A stretch of 64,000 bases of DNA from an uncultured Synergistales bacterium (GCA_905234075.1 CAJOGI010000008.1:23375-87374), one strand, 5' to 3'. Shown: positions 41,013-51,930, counted from the first letter of the stretch. Notes: generated by a model not told the origin, from the letters alone. Numbers and translations are program-made.

Positions 41013-41714
41013 ATGGACGAAATTTTTAGAAATATCCCGGCCGGCGGCACCGTCTTTAATTCTATCGCCGTGTTAATCGGAAGTTTGCTTGGCCTCGCGG
41101 TCGGAAAATTTATCCCGGAAAAAATGCAGGGAACAATTTTTAACTGCTTAGGACTTTTTACGCTTTACGTAGGAATTAATATGACGCTCGGAACAAAACA
41201 TTCAATCGCTGTTTTAGTGAGCCTCGTGCTTGGGACGATAACGGGCGAAATTTTAGGACTTGAAAATAAATTAAATAATCTCGGCGATGCTCTCAAAGCA
41301 AAAATTCACGCAAAGAATGAGAGATTTACTCAAGGCTTTGTAAGTGCGTCATTACTATTTTGCGTCGGCTCAATGGCAATAATCGGCTCGTTCGAGGACG
41401 GGTTGAGACATAACCCGGAACTTTTAATGACTAAAGGGATAATGGACGGGATAGCTTCGATTTTATTCGCAGGGTCGTTCGGGGTCGGAGCGTTGTTTTC
41501 AATTTTTCCGATGTTTATTTATCAGGGCGCATTAACTTTTTTGGCGGTATGGGCAGAGCCGCTTATAACGCAGGAAATGTACGCAAATATTTCAGGGCTT
41601 GGCGGCTTAATGATTATGGGAATAGGCCTGAACATGCTGAGGCTCACAAAATTAAATCTCGGTGATATGCTTCCTGGATTAATTTATGTTATATTTTTCA
41701 CGATGCTGTTCTAG
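41013..41714 (+). CDS. DUF554 family membrane protein
   Basis: 233 residues with about six to seven membrane helices, from GGTVFNSIAVLIGSLLGLAVG to GDMLPGLIYVIFFTMLF. Typical DUF554 text: SLLFCVGSMAIIGSFEDGL, GIMDGIASILFAGSFGVGALFS and MIMGIGLNMLRLTKLNLGDMLP. Members are thought to be transporters; substrate unknown. TTAAGGAG is the ribosome site. Single gene, convergent with the RND operon. Confidence 0.88.
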   Translation: MDEIFRNIPAGGTVFNSIAVLIGSLLGLAVGKFIPEKMQGTIFNCLGLFTLYVGINMTLGTKHSIAVLVSLVLGTITGEILGLENKLNNLGDALKAKIHAKNERFTQGFVSASLLFCVGSMAIIGSFEDGLRHNPELLMTKGIMDGIASILFAGSFGVGALFSIFPMFIYQGALTFLAVWAEPLITQEMYANISGLGGLMIMGIGLNMLRLTKLNLGDMLPGLIYVIFFTMLF

Positions 41715-41721
41715 AGAAAAT

Positions 41722-41758
41722 CCAAAAAAATCCCTCTCACAAAAATTTCATGAGAGGG
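41722..41758 (-). terminator. terminator of the RND efflux operon
   Basis: CCCTCTCA (41732-41739) and TGAGAGGG (41751-41758) pair. On the minus strand ATTTTTTTGG follows. It may also slow plus-strand transcription from the DUF554 gene. Confidence 0.75.
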
Positions 41759-41767
41759 GTGAAAATT

Positions 41768-42901
41768 TTACATTCTGACTTTTTGGCCTTCATGCAAGAG
41801 ATGAGCACCGGCCACAACGATTATATTTCCGTCTTGAAGCTGTTCGCTTGATATTTCAATGAAGCCGTTATTATGAGGCGTATTTTGCGTTACGCTGACG
41901 CGCTTTACGACATTATTATCACAACGCCACACGTAAGTTTTATCGCCGCTCGTAACGACAGCAGTCTGAGGAACTATGAAAACTTTTTCTCCGTTCTCCG
42001 TGTCCGGAAGTTCAACTTCTACTGTAGCATTCATGCCGGGCAGTAAGGCAACATTTTCCTGCTTAGGCATTACGCCGGTTACCGGGAACGTGTTAGTATT
42101 ACGGTCGGCCTGTAAAACAAATTCTTTGAATGTCAAAGGAAAGGACTTGCCCGGTATCGCGTCGAATTTTGCACGGACTAACAGGGGACTTGACTTGTCT
42201 GCGGCGGCATCTGCTGCTGCTGCTTTTGATGCCCAGATAATGTCATTTTCAGGAATATTGAAAACGATTTCAAGCATAGATATATCCTGCAGAATAAAAA
42301 TCGTCTGCGAAGCGTTTACGTCCTGAAAATTCTCGACCAGTCTGTCAACAATTACTCCGTCAAACGGTGCTCTTAGTTCAGTGTCTTTTAACGAATCGCG
42401 CACGGCAGTAGTTGTGCCTTTAGCAACGTTTAACGCGGACCGCGCCACATTCATTTCAGTTTTATATGTATCGTAAGTTGATTTAGGGACAACTTTTCGC
42501 TTGTAGAGGTTTTCATAGCGTTTGAAATTAGCCTCCGCGTTTTCATACTGAGCTTGAGCTTGAGCCTGATTGCTCTGAGCCTGCTTCAGCTGTGTCTGAT
42601 AATCGCGGGGATCTAACGTCGCAAGGAGCTGGCCTTTCTTGACGGAAGCTCCCCTGTCAACGTTGACGCTTCTGAGGGGGCCCGGCACTCTGAAGGATAA
42701 ATCAACGCGCCTTCCGCCCTGTAATGTGCCGTAGTACTGCCACAGACCGCCCTTGCCGTTGCTTCTTAATACAACGGTCTTGACAGGACGGATAACTTCT
42801 TTCTGGGGAACTTCATCTTTTTGACCGCGCATAATTTCAAGGCCACGATATGCCCCAAAAACTAAACCTGCCAGAATTATTATCTCAATAAGTTTTTTCA
42901 T
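41768..42901 (-). CDS. RND efflux periplasmic adaptor (membrane fusion protein)
   Basis: 377 residues. An N-terminal membrane anchor or signal (about 4-22) is followed by the adaptor layers: barrel-sandwich half RVPGPLRSVNVDRGASVKKGQLLATLDPRDY, a coiled-coil hairpin (about 100-160, Gln/Ala-rich QAQSNQAQAQAQYENAEANFK), the second lipoyl half LRAPFDGVIVDR, and a beta-barrel plus membrane-proximal domain ending HLLHEGQKVRM. It links the RND pump to an outer-membrane channel. It lies downstream of the pump gene, the reverse of the common order; no TolC-like gene is present. Confidence 0.92.
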   Translation of the reverse strand: MKKLIEIIILAGLVFGAYRGLEIMRGQKDEVPQKEVIRPVKTVVLRSNGKGGLWQYYGTLQGGRRVDLSFRVPGPLRSVNVDRGASVKKGQLLATLDPRDYQTQLKQAQSNQAQAQAQYENAEANFKRYENLYKRKVVPKSTYDTYKTEMNVARSALNVAKGTTTAVRDSLKDTELRAPFDGVIVDRLVENFQDVNASQTIFILQDISMLEIVFNIPENDIIWASKAAAADAAADKSSPLLVRAKFDAIPGKSFPLTFKEFVLQADRNTNTFPVTGVMPKQENVALLPGMNATVEVELPDTENGEKVFIVPQTAVVTSGDKTYVWRCDNNVVKRVSVTQNTPHNNGFIEISSEQLQDGNIIVVAGAHLLHEGQKVRM

Positions 42902-42930
42902 TGTTTATATCACCTTTCTGAGAAAAATTT

Positions 42931-45900
42931 TTATTTGTCTTCGTCCTCGTCCTCGTCTTCTCTGCTGTCGCTGTCGGGATTGGGGACGTTATAAGCTACC
43001 GCAGTCATTACGGGTATAAATACCATCGTCAAAATTGTACTGACGGTAAGACCGCCCATAATCGTTACAGCCATAGGCCCGAACATACTGTCCCAAATCA
43101 GCGGTATCATTCCAAGAACAGTAGTTACTGCCGACATTGCAACGGGCCTTAATCTGCTTATGCCTGTTTCAACGATGGCAAGATAGCGGTCTTTTCCTGA
43201 GGCAAAATCACTTGCAACCTGATCCAAAAGTACGATCGAGTTTTTAGCAAGCATTCCTACTAAACTGAGAATACCTACGATTGAAAGGAAATCCAGCGGC
43301 TTATGGGCAAGAAGAAGGCCGATTACAACTCCTATGACGATTAACGGAATAGAGCCAAAAATTATAAACGGCTGGCGGAAACCGTTAAATAAAAATACCA
43401 TTATCGTAAACATGAGTACCAAGCACGGAAGAAATAATTTTGACATTCCGTTCATAGCATCTTTCTGGCTCTCGTCCTCGCCGCCCCATTCAAATCTATA
43501 TCCTAACGGGATCGGGATAGCTTCAATTTTTTGGCGTATCCTTTCCTGCATTTCCGAAACGTTGCTGCCGTTAATGACATCGCTTGCGACCGTAAGGACT
43601 CGTTTTCTGTTCCGTCTCATGATTACTTCATCTTCATAGGACAGTTCCACGCCTGAAATGATTGATCCCAAAGTTACGGATCTGTTTGCTGAAGACGACC
43701 ATATCGGCAGTGAATGCAGACTTTCAATTCTGTTGCGTTCTTCCGGGACAAGTCCGAACAAAATCGGCAGAGATTTATTTTTATCTCTGAACTCTCCGAC
43801 GGGCACCCCTGTAGTACCCATGAGAATAGCGTTATTTATCTTTGGACGGGTTAAACCTAGACTTTGCATTCTGTCCTTGCGAATTTGAGGCCGGAATACT
43901 GCAACGCGGTCGTTCCAGTCAAGCCTCACGCAGTTGTGTATTGGGTCCTCCTCCATAATTTCGAGGGCTTGCTGTGCGAGGCCGCGAAGTACGAGCGGAT
44001 CATCGCCGTAAAATCTTGCTTCTATAACGGGAGCCATGCTCGCACCCTTTGAGAATAATTTACAAACTCCTATTACGCCGGGCATTTCTTCGTCAATAAT
44101 GCGCTGGGTTTCGCGTAAAATTGCCTGAGGATCTCCGCCTTCATTAACTTCTACGAGAAGTTCCGAGAAAGAATTATCAGAGTCAGGAGGAGAATAAGTC
44201 AGCATAAATCTTAAATTTCCGCCTCCGATTGTGCTTGTTACGTTTTTGACATCAGGACGCTTTTGTAAACGTTCGGCAAGTTTTTCGGTCATATCCCTTT
44301 GAACGTTTATTGAAGTTCCTTCACGCTGCCATAAATCCGCAACAAAATACATTGCCGTCGATGAAGGGAAGAATACTTTTTCAATAGACACAACTAATGT
44401 AACGAGCGAGAAAGCAAACATTATAACAACAACAGCTATTGTCAAAAATCTTCTGCGAAGACAGCCTTCAAGAAACGCTCTATAAGCTCTGAATAAGAAA
44501 CTGTTATAAGGATCTCCTCCCGACTGTCCAGAAGGTTTGAGCATTATATTTCCTATTACGGGTGTTGCAGTAATCGCAAAAAGCCAGCTTAACATCATTG
44601 ATATTCCGACAACCTGCAGTAAACTCCGGCAAAATTCTCCGGTGTTGTCAGGCGACAATCCGATCGGTGCAAATGCCAAAACAGCTATAAAAGTTCCGCC
44701 AAGCATAGCCCATATTGAACCTGATACAGTGTCTGAAGCGGCATCTTCTGATGATTGTCCGCGCTGAATGCCAATCAACATTCCTTCCGTAACAACTATA
44801 GCATTATCGACTAATGAGCCTAACGCGATTATCATTGCGGCTAGCGAAACCTGCTGCAGGAAAATACCCTGCTGATTCATAACTATGAGCGTAGCTGCGA
44901 CTGTCAAAAGCAAAACAATACCGATCATAAGGCCGGATCTCATTCCCATGAATACGAGCAGAACTCCGACGACTATGACCAGCGACTCAATTAAATTAAT
45001 TACGAAGTCATTGACTGATTTAACAACGCCGTCGGACTGCATATAAATTTTATTGAGTTCCATACCAATCGGGCAGTCCTCTTCAAGTTCCTCAAGACGT
45101 TCTTCGACGGCCTGCCCCATAGTAACAACGTTTCCGCCGGTAACGGTGGATATACCAATTCCTAAAGCCGGCTGGCCGTTGAAATACATCATCATAGTTT
45201 GAGGATTTACGTAATCCCTGCGAATTTCGGCAACTTCTTTGAGTCTTATAAGATGTTTTTCGCCTCCGCCGATAACAGTCTCGCCAAAATCTTCAACGTT
45301 AAGAAGGCCGCCGGTTGGATTTATAGTTACGTATTGTTCTCCGTAAAAAGTTTTTCCCATCGCTGAGAGGGTATTCTGCTGATTAAGAATATCGAATATT
45401 GTCGATGATGAGATACCCAAAGAACGCAGACGGGACGACGAAAACTCAACATAAACGGCTTCAGTCTGTTCGCCTATGATATTAACTTTAGCGACTTCGG
45501 GAACTAATACTAATTCTTTTTTTAAGAAGTCAGCATAATCGTATAATTCTTTCATCGTGTAGCCGTCGCCCGTCAGAGCGTAGTATTGGCCAAAGACATC
45601 GCCGAAATCATTATTGATTACAACAGTGCAGCCGGCAGGTAAATTGACCAGAGCATCATTAACTTTCTGCCTCAAGCTGTTCCAAACTTGAGGAAGATCT
45701 GCCGCCGTATATTCATCTTTTATATCAACGTAAATAGTTGCTGAGCCCGGAGAACAACGAGTTCGGATTTTCTTTACCTCGCCCATAGCCTGAATAGCAT
45801 CTTCCATTCTGCTTGCTGCTTCCTGTTCAGATTCATAAACGGTTGAGCCTGGATACATGATTGAGACTACGGCAGTCTTGATTGTGAAAGCGGGGTCTTC

Positions 45901-46005
45901 CAACTTCCCGATACTAAAATAGGCAGATACTCCGCCCAGAGTAATTAAAAGGCAAATGAAAAGTACAACAATAGTACGTTTTATGCTCGCACGAGCAATA
46001 TCCAT
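42931..46005 (-). CDS. RND-family efflux pump permease
   Basis: 1024 residues with the AcrB-type plan: a first helix (about 10-30), a large porter loop, TM2-6 at about 335-470, a second porter loop, and a final helix block ending FIPVMTAVAYNV. The proton-relay region in TM4 is GSLVDNAIVVTEG, where Asp is kept and the second Asp of AcrB is Asn, as in many RND proteins. Also PSGQSGGDPYNSFLFRAY and FGPMAVTIMGGLTVSTIL. An acidic tail (DSREDEDEDEDK) follows. Substrate unknown. The adaptor follows after 29 bases. Confidence 0.93.
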   Translation of the reverse strand: MDIARASIKRTIVVLFICLLITLGGVSAYFSIGKLEDPAFTIKTAVVSIMYPGSTVYESEQEAASRMEDAIQAMGEVKKIRTRCSPGSATIYVDIKDEYTAADLPQVWNSLRQKVNDALVNLPAGCTVVINNDFGDVFGQYYALTGDGYTMKELYDYADFLKKELVLVPEVAKVNIIGEQTEAVYVEFSSSRLRSLGISSSTIFDILNQQNTLSAMGKTFYGEQYVTINPTGGLLNVEDFGETVIGGGEKHLIRLKEVAEIRRDYVNPQTMMMYFNGQPALGIGISTVTGGNVVTMGQAVEERLEELEEDCPIGMELNKIYMQSDGVVKSVNDFVINLIESLVIVVGVLLVFMGMRSGLMIGIVLLLTVAATLIVMNQQGIFLQQVSLAAMIIALGSLVDNAIVVTEGMLIGIQRGQSSEDAASDTVSGSIWAMLGGTFIAVLAFAPIGLSPDNTGEFCRSLLQVVGISMMLSWLFAITATPVIGNIMLKPSGQSGGDPYNSFLFRAYRAFLEGCLRRRFLTIAVVVIMFAFSLVTLVVSIEKVFFPSSTAMYFVADLWQREGTSINVQRDMTEKLAERLQKRPDVKNVTSTIGGGNLRFMLTYSPPDSDNSFSELLVEVNEGGDPQAILRETQRIIDEEMPGVIGVCKLFSKGASMAPVIEARFYGDDPLVLRGLAQQALEIMEEDPIHNCVRLDWNDRVAVFRPQIRKDRMQSLGLTRPKINNAILMGTTGVPVGEFRDKNKSLPILFGLVPEERNRIESLHSLPIWSSSANRSVTLGSIISGVELSYEDEVIMRRNRKRVLTVASDVINGSNVSEMQERIRQKIEAIPIPLGYRFEWGGEDESQKDAMNGMSKLFLPCLVLMFTIMVFLFNGFRQPFIIFGSIPLIVIGVVIGLLLAHKPLDFLSIVGILSLVGMLAKNSIVLLDQVASDFASGKDRYLAIVETGISRLRPVAMSAVTTVLGMIPLIWDSMFGPMAVTIMGGLTVSTILTMVFIPVMTAVAYNVPNPDSDSREDEDEDEDK

Positions 46006-46101
46006 AAAAAAAATTCCCCCTTAATCTTAATTTTATAAATTACGCAATGCGTATTTTACTATAGAACGGTATGGGGCGGAAAAGTTATTGCTTCATTCAA
46101 A

Positions 46102-46144
46102 AAATAAAAAATCCCCCGTCTGAAATTTCTTTCAAGCGAGGGAG
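46102..46144 (-). terminator. terminator of the V-type ATPase operon
   Basis: On the minus strand CTCCCTCGCTTGAAA pairs with TTTCAGACGGGGGA, with internal mismatches, followed by TTTTTTATTTTTTG. It lies 18 bases after the ntpD-type gene. Confidence 0.8.
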
Positions 46145-46161
46145 TAAATTTTTTTTTCTCG

Positions 46162-46782
46162 TTAAGCCGAAACGATTTCTTTTATCTTCATTAAGCGGCT
46201 TAATGTCGAACGCTCCTGCTCATCTAACTTCATACTGATATAGCGTATAGTCTCGGCCAAGTTCGGTATCATGACGTACTCAAGAGCATTAACCCTTCTG
46301 CGCGTCCTTTCAATTTCACCGGCCATTAATCTAATAGCTTTCTCTTCTGCCGCTAAATGAAGCAGCTTAACAATAATTCCGCTGAACTGCTCTAAGGCCG
46401 CGTCAAGCAGTAACGGAACATTAACAAAGCCGTAATTAACGGGGTTGCCTTCCTGCTTAACGTCGTACTCAGGAACCATAACGCTCATGACGTTGTGCCA
46501 GTTTACGGTTAATGTTGACTTCGCGCCCGGAAAAATCAAAGCCTGTTCGAGAATTTCGGGAGTGGTCTGCGCTCTCGATAAAACAAAAGTCCCGTAGCAC
46601 TCGGCTAATTCTTTTTCAACAGACTCGCGAAGTTCTTTTCCTGCTCTAGCCTTTTCCAAGAATGCTTTAATTAAAGCGTCCTGCTTATCTTTTAAGAGCT
46701 TATGTCCGCGTTTCGCAACAGCAAGCCTTTTTTTGAGCCTCGACAGCTCCATACGGTTGGGGTTGACATTGATGCGTGCCAT
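46162..46782 (-). CDS. ntpD: V/A-type ATP synthase subunit D
   Basis: 206 residues; two long helices forming the central rotor shaft: MELSRLKKRLAVAKRGHKLLKDKQDAL at the start and RRRVNALEYVMIPNLAETIRYISMKLDEQERSTLSRLMKIK near the end, both family signatures. It connects the A3B3 head to subunit C and the K ring. Last gene of the operon, 15 bases after subunit B. Confidence 0.95.
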   Translation of the reverse strand: MARINVNPNRMELSRLKKRLAVAKRGHKLLKDKQDALIKAFLEKARAGKELRESVEKELAECYGTFVLSRAQTTPEILEQALIFPGAKSTLTVNWHNVMSVMVPEYDVKQEGNPVNYGFVNVPLLLDAALEQFSGIIVKLLHLAAEEKAIRLMAGEIERTRRRVNALEYVMIPNLAETIRYISMKLDEQERSTLSRLMKIKEIVSA

Positions 46783-46797
46783 CGGTCAATCCCTCCC

Positions 46798-48213
46798 CTA
46801 GTTCTCGCCCTTGTCAGCTTTTGCCTTCAATAAAGGGTTCAAATATTTTTCAATGTAAGCGTCTCTGATTCTCTTTAACTCCTTAACCGGGATCATAGTC
46901 AATAAATCCCAGCCGAGTTCGAGAGTCTCTTTAATCGTTCTGTTCTCGTACTCGCCCTGACGGACGTATTTATCTTCAAAGACTGTCGAGAACTTCGCGA
47001 ACGCTTTATCTTCTTCAGAGAGCGCACCCTCGCCCAAGATAACCGCAAGCTCTTTCGCTTCTTTGCCTCTTGCATAAGCCGCAAATAATTGGTTCATCAA
47101 GTCGGCGTGGTCCTCACGGGTCTTTTCTTTTCCGATACCTTTATCTTTAAGTCTTGACAGTGAAGGCATGACGTCAACAGGCGGATAAATTCCCTGACGG
47201 TGCAGACTTCTGCTCAAAATAATCTGACCTTCGGTTATATAGCCTGTTAAGTCCGGGATCGGGTGCGTCTTGTCATCTTCAGGCATTGTTAAAATTGGTA
47301 TCTGAGTTATTGAGCCTTTCTTGCCTTTAAGCCTTCCTGCTCTCTCGTACATTGTCGCAAGGTCGGTGTAGAGATAGCCGGGGTAACCACGACGGCCGGG
47401 AACTTCTTTACGGGCCGCTGAAATTTCGCGCAATGCTTCGCAGTAGTTCGTCAAGTCCGTGAGAATTACAACGACGTGCATGTCGCATTCAAACGCTAAA
47501 TACTCTGCCGCCGTAAGAGCTATACGGGGCGTTGAAATTCTTTCAATCGCAGGGTCGTCAGCCAAGTTGATATAAAGAACTGTACGCTGTAATGCTCCCG
47601 TGCGTCTGAAGTCCTCCATGAAGAATGAAGCCTCTTCAAACGTGATACCCATTGCCGCGAAAACGACCGCGAAATCTTCATGACCGCTGATAACCGTCGC
47701 CTGACGCGCTATCTGGGCAGCCATTCTGTTATGAGGAAGTCCCGACGCTGAGAAAATCGGCAGCTTCTGTCCTCTGACCATCGGGTTAAGGCCGTCTATT
47801 GTTGAAATTCCCGTCTGAATAAATTCCGAAGGGAAGTCGCGTGAAAACGGGTTCATAGGCATTCCGTTAATGTCTAAATTCTGCTCGGCAATTAACGGGG
47901 CTCCGCCGTCAATAGGTTCACCGCGTCCGTTAAAGACACGGCCTAACATGTTACGCGCAACGGGGAGCGTCAAAACTTTTCCTAAGAAGCGGACTTTTGT
48001 ATCTTCGTTTTCAATTCCTGACGTTCCCTCGAAAACCTGAACTAATGCGCGGTCGCTCTCGATTTCAAGAACTCTGCCCCTGCGTTTTTCGCCGTTACCT
48101 AACGTGATTTCAACAAGCTCATCATAGCGAACGTCCTGCGTCTTCTCAACCATCATAAGAGGGCCGGAAATGCTCGATATTGTTCTATATTCTCTAGGCA
48201 GCATTGGTATCAC
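46798..48213 (-). CDS. ntpB: V/A-type ATP synthase subunit B
   Basis: 471 residues. The non-catalytic head subunit: beta-barrel start [18 protein letters not shown], then [19 protein letters not shown] in place of a functional P-loop, [18 protein letters not shown] region, and [17 protein letters not shown]. Eight codons from the start overlap subunit A's end (48194-48213), so translation is coupled. It alternates with A in the hexameric head. Confidence 0.96.
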   Translation of the reverse strand: MIPMLPREYRTISSISGPLMMVEKTQDVRYDELVEITLGNGEKRRGRVLEIESDRALVQVFEGTSGIENEDTKVRFLGKVLTLPVARNMLGRVFNGRGEPIDGGAPLIAEQNLDINGMPMNPFSRDFPSEFIQTGISTIDGLNPMVRGQKLPIFSASGLPHNRMAAQIARQATVISGHEDFAVVFAAMGITFEEASFFMEDFRRTGALQRTVLYINLADDPAIERISTPRIALTAAEYLAFECDMHVVVILTDLTNYCEALREISAARKEVPGRRGYPGYLYTDLATMYERAGRLKGKKGSITQIPILTMPEDDKTHPIPDLTGYITEGQIILSRSLHRQGIYPPVDVMPSLSRLKDKGIGKEKTREDHADLMNQLFAAYARGKEAKELAVILGEGALSEEDKAFAKFSTVFEDKYVRQGEYENRTIKETLELGWDLLTMIPVKELKRIRDAYIEKYLNPLLKAKADKGEN

Positions 48214-49987
48214 CTCCGACGGGGACTATTGCATTAATCTGCTCTTTCATAACGTCATCAAGTTTGTCAATTTGGCCGATGTCTTTTTCTTCTAAGTACC
48301 TCATTCTCGCAATCTGCTCGCGGACGGGCAGGTTAAATAATTTATTCATCGGCGCGCCCTTGTGCAAAGCGTCAAGCCCTGCATGGTGGAAATTAACGAT
48401 TGTCTTTAACATCTTAAACTGCTTATCCATTGAAGCGTAAGTGTCAATTTCATGGAAAGCGTTTTGGTGTAAGAAGTCCTCGCGCAATGACTTCGCTGTC
48501 TCCATGACCATGCGCTCATCGCGTGAAAGAGCGTCAATTCCGACAAGCCTGACGATTTCGTTTAACTGCGACTCCTGCTCAAGCAGACCCATAGCCTCGA
48601 CTCTCAAGCCGCTCCACTGGTCGTCAAATTTTTCGTCCCAGTAAGCGTCAAGCCTGTCAGTGTAAAGCGAATAGCTTGAAAGCCAGTTAATCGCCGGGAA
48701 GTGTCTCTGATAGGCCAAGTTCGCGTCAAGTCCCCAGAAAACTTTAGTAACGCGCAAAGTGTTCTGGGTAACGGGCTCTGAAAGGTCGCCGCCGGGAGGC
48801 GAGACTGCCCCGATAACAGTAATTGAACCTTCGCGTCCGTCCTTGCCGTTGACAATGCAGCGTCCTGCTCTTTCATAGAATGACGCTAAGCGCGTTCCAA
48901 GATAAGCCGGATAACCTTCTTCGCCGGGCATTTCTTCAAGTCTTCCTGACATTTCGCGCAGAGCTTCGGCCCAGCGGCTTGTAGAGTCCGCCATTAATGC
49001 GACTGAATAGCCCATATCCCTGTAATATTCTGCAAGTGTAATAGCCGTATAAACGCTGGCTTCACGAGCAGCAACGGGCATGTTTGAGGTATTAGCGATT
49101 AATGTCGTACGCTTCATTAAGGGCTGACCGGTCTGAGGGTCGTCAAGCTCCGGGAACTCTAACAAAACGTCCGTCATCTCGTTACCGCGCTCGCCGCAGC
49201 CGACATAGACGACTATTTGAGCCTGCGCCCACTTAGCGAACTGGTGCTGAATAACTGTTTTTCCTGAACCGAAAGGTCCGGGAACGCAGGCCGTTCCGCC
49301 TAATGCAACAGGGAAGAATGCGTCAACGACTCTCTGTCCGGTCGTCATTGGTACGTTAGGCGCAAGACGTGTTTTAACGGGTCTCGGCTTACGGACAGGC
49401 CAACGCTGAAGCATTTTAACTTCGTGCTGTGTTCCGTTGTCGTCGATCACCGCGATAACTTCTTCAATGGTGTGCTCGCCCTTTTCGATTTTTGCGACTT
49501 TGCCCTTAATTCCATTGGGCACCATAATTCTATGCTCAACAACTACGGTCTCTTGAACTACGCCTAAAATATCGCCCGCAATGACTTCATCGCCGACTTT
49601 AACTTTAGGCTGAAAATCCCATTTTTTATTTCTGTCAAGTGCCGGAACGCTGATACCGCGTGAAATATAATGGCTCTTCGCGGCCTTCTCGATTAATTCA
49701 AGCGGTCTCTGTATTCCGTCATAGAACTGCTCAATAATTCCGGGCCCAAGTTCTACGCTTAAAGGCTCTCCGATTGATACAACAGGCTCGCCGGGCATCA
49801 ATCCTGAAGTTTCTTCGTAAACCTGAATTGACGCTTTGTCGCCGTTGACCTCAAGTATTTCGCCGACAAGGCCAAGCTCGCCGATATGCACAACGTCCTG
49901 CATACTTGCGCCTTCCATGCCGCCGGCGACTACAAGAGAGCCGGAGATCCTCTCTATAGTTCCTTTAATTTCTTTTTTCTCAGGCAT
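48194..49987 (-). CDS. ntpA: V/A-type ATP synthase catalytic subunit A
   Basis: 597 residues. Walker A GPFGSGKT at 237-244, [53 protein letters not shown], and the family-specific non-homologous insert (about 110-200). It hydrolyses or makes ATP in the cytoplasmic head. Preceded by subunit F after 24 bases and a GGGAGA ribosome site. Confidence 0.97.
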   Translation of the reverse strand: MPEKKEIKGTIERISGSLVVAGGMEGASMQDVVHIGELGLVGEILEVNGDKASIQVYEETSGLMPGEPVVSIGEPLSVELGPGIIEQFYDGIQRPLELIEKAAKSHYISRGISVPALDRNKKWDFQPKVKVGDEVIAGDILGVVQETVVVEHRIMVPNGIKGKVAKIEKGEHTIEEVIAVIDDNGTQHEVKMLQRWPVRKPRPVKTRLAPNVPMTTGQRVVDAFFPVALGGTACVPGPFGSGKTVIQHQFAKWAQAQIVVYVGCGERGNEMTDVLLEFPELDDPQTGQPLMKRTTLIANTSNMPVAAREASVYTAITLAEYYRDMGYSVALMADSTSRWAEALREMSGRLEEMPGEEGYPAYLGTRLASFYERAGRCIVNGKDGREGSITVIGAVSPPGGDLSEPVTQNTLRVTKVFWGLDANLAYQRHFPAINWLSSYSLYTDRLDAYWDEKFDDQWSGLRVEAMGLLEQESQLNEIVRLVGIDALSRDERMVMETAKSLREDFLHQNAFHEIDTYASMDKQFKMLKTIVNFHHAGLDALHKGAPMNKLFNLPVREQIARMRYLEEKDIGQIDKLDDVMKEQINAIVPVGGDTNAA

Positions 49988-50011
49988 TTTTATAATCTCC
50001 CGCCTCCAAAT

Positions 50012-50344
50012 TTATCTCTCTGCAAAAATATCCATACCGACGGCCTTTTCTACGCTGCCTCTGATTGAAGCAAGCCCTGCTCCCGTTGCCCCCGAAGGAC
50101 CCGGAACAGGCAGGACGCTGGTCTGATATTTATCGTTAATTTCCTCGACTTTGCCCGTAAACTCTACGAACAAATCTTCTTGTATAAAGACTACGGCGTA
50201 ATCTTCACGCGCTAACTGCTCTAACGTTGACTCGAAAGTGCTGCGGTTTTCAGCCGTTAAAATGACGCTCTTAACTCCGACAGCCTGAAAAGGCAGTGCC
50301 ATTTCATAACTTCCTATTGCTGCCATAGGTTTATTGTTTGCCAT
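50012..50344 (-). CDS. ntpF: V/A-type ATP synthase subunit F
   Basis: 110 residues: a short CheY-like fold (MAAIGSYEMALPFQAVGVKSVIL, then DYAVVFIQEDLF) and the family end VLPVPGPSGATGAGLASIRGSVEKAVGMDIF. It binds the central stalk with D. Its ATG overlaps the last base of the subunit C stop. Confidence 0.93.
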   Translation of the reverse strand: MANNKPMAAIGSYEMALPFQAVGVKSVILTAENRSTFESTLEQLAREDYAVVFIQEDLFVEFTGKVEEINDKYQTSVLPVPGPSGATGAGLASIRGSVEKAVGMDIFAER

Positions 50345-51339
50345 TACTTTAACAGCCTCCTTCCGAAATCGCGGTCAAGTCCGCCTGCAACACAGACTAA
50401 AGCTACGCGCATGTTGCGGGCTTCGGCCTCTTTTGAAAGCAAAAATAAAAGCACGTTCGCCGGAGCGTCCATTGAGTATTTAGCATTCTCAAGAACTTTG
50501 AGCAGATAATCATCAAGAGCTTTTGAAACGTCCGTCAATGACGCTTTCATGTCGCTCTGTTCATTCAAAGCATTTAATACTGCGCCGATGTCGGTATAAG
50601 ATAAAATTCTGCTCCAGGTCTCCTGCGGTTCGTTCAATAATTTTGCCATGTCGTCGGGCCTGATTGTTCCGCCCTCGTGAAAGAACGGCAACGCCTTCGC
50701 CGCGTCGTACTTCATTCGTGAAAGCCTTATAGCTCCGCGCAGGTTTTCAGCGTCGATTTTATAGCGCACCCACTGAATTACATCGGGCATTTTCAAACCC
50801 TCCGCAACTTCCAGCATTGCCTTGAACATTTGATGATCAATCAATAATTCAACGGCTTGGGCGTTTTTCGTTGCGTCCCATAACTGCCAGCACTGCGGAA
50901 TTAAATCAGTAAGTCCGTAAGGCAAAAAGCCGTATTCTTCAGTCTCGATCGCGTTTGTAAGCTCTTCTGTGTCAATCGTTCCGAGCTTTGAAAGCAAATC
51001 ATAGCGGCGGCCTTCTGTCTCTCCGCCCCTGACTTTGAATAAACCCTTCAGCAAAACTTTCACATTATGAAAATCATAAGGCAGTCTGAAAATATCAAGC
51101 AATTCTTTATCAGGCACAAAGCTCTTTAATTCTTCGCATGTCGCTAAAATTTCAGAGTCTATGGCCTTGTCAAAATTTGCCGTTCCTGTCTGCGAAATCC
51201 ATTGAGAATATGAAGTCTCGCCAAGTGCCTTAACCGCGTCATCTATAGTTGCGCTGTCCATAAGGCGCGAAAAGAAAGCCGAGTCCAGTAAGTGATTTTC
51301 CATACCCCGCAATCTTGCTACGGCGTATACGTAACTCAC
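50344..51339 (-). CDS. ntpC: V/A-type ATP synthase subunit C
   Basis: 331 residues, all-helical funnel subunit (d-type) that seats the rotor on the K ring: YVYAVARLRGMENHLLDSAFFSRLM at the start, LPYDFHNVKVLLKGLF, MRVALVCVAGGLDRDFGRRLL at the end. It has no catalytic role. It lies 12 bases after subunit E. Confidence 0.92.
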   Translation of the reverse strand: MSYVYAVARLRGMENHLLDSAFFSRLMDSATIDDAVKALGETSYSQWISQTGTANFDKAIDSEILATCEELKSFVPDKELLDIFRLPYDFHNVKVLLKGLFKVRGGETEGRRYDLLSKLGTIDTEELTNAIETEEYGFLPYGLTDLIPQCWQLWDATKNAQAVELLIDHQMFKAMLEVAEGLKMPDVIQWVRYKIDAENLRGAIRLSRMKYDAAKALPFFHEGGTIRPDDMAKLLNEPQETWSRILSYTDIGAVLNALNEQSDMKASLTDVSKALDDYLLKVLENAKYSMDAPANVLLFLLSKEAEARNMRVALVCVAGGLDRDFGRRLLK

Positions 51340-51351
51340 GGCCGCACCTCC

Positions 51352-51930
51352 TTACGCAAATAACCGCTTCACTACTTCGGTCTCAATGTCAGCGCGAGTG
51401 TCAGCTATCAGCATTTCCCATGAGCAGTTTGTGTCGATCTTGTCATTTCTCAAAATAAATCCGCCCGCGATAGGCAATTTTTCTCCTGAAAGAGTCAATG
51501 ACGTTCCATGTGATGCGTTATAGCCGTCAATCCAACGCTGGTCTAAATGTTTCTCGTTTTTGCCGACGAAAACAACTTCTTTTCCCGTTGAGACTGCCTG
51601 CGCCATTAATTTATCTGCAAATTTGACGTATTTATCGGGCGCAAGCTCAACGAGCTGTTTTAATGCCGCGTCGAATGCCTCGCCGACAAGACGCTGACGA
51701 ACGCCCAAGTCAATTCTTTTTGCGTCAAGCTCTGCAACAATTTCGCGCCTTCTCAAAACTTCCGGCTCTTCCTTGCCAAGCCTGACTGCATAAGCGTCCT
51801 GAACTTCTTTAATTTCAGCGTTTACCTTGCGGCTGATCTCGCGGACTTTTTCATCGTTTTCGGCTTCAATCGCTTTAATTTTTGCCTGCGAATCGGCTTT
51901 AATTTTGTTCTTTATGTCAGCAAGTGCCAT
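51352..51930 (-). CDS. ntpE: V/A-type ATP synthase subunit E
   Basis: 192 residues. A long N-terminal coiled coil (about 1-75, IKNKIKADSQAKIKAIEAENDEKV) and a globular C-terminal domain with VFVGKNEKHLDQ and GGFILRNDKIDTNCSWEMLIADTRADIE. It forms the peripheral stalk with the H/G-type subunit. It lies 18 bases after subunit K. Confidence 0.92.
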   Translation of the reverse strand: MALADIKNKIKADSQAKIKAIEAENDEKVREISRKVNAEIKEVQDAYAVRLGKEEPEVLRRREIVAELDAKRIDLGVRQRLVGEAFDAALKQLVELAPDKYVKFADKLMAQAVSTGKEVVFVGKNEKHLDQRWIDGYNASHGTSLTLSGEKLPIAGGFILRNDKIDTNCSWEMLIADTRADIETEVVKRLFA

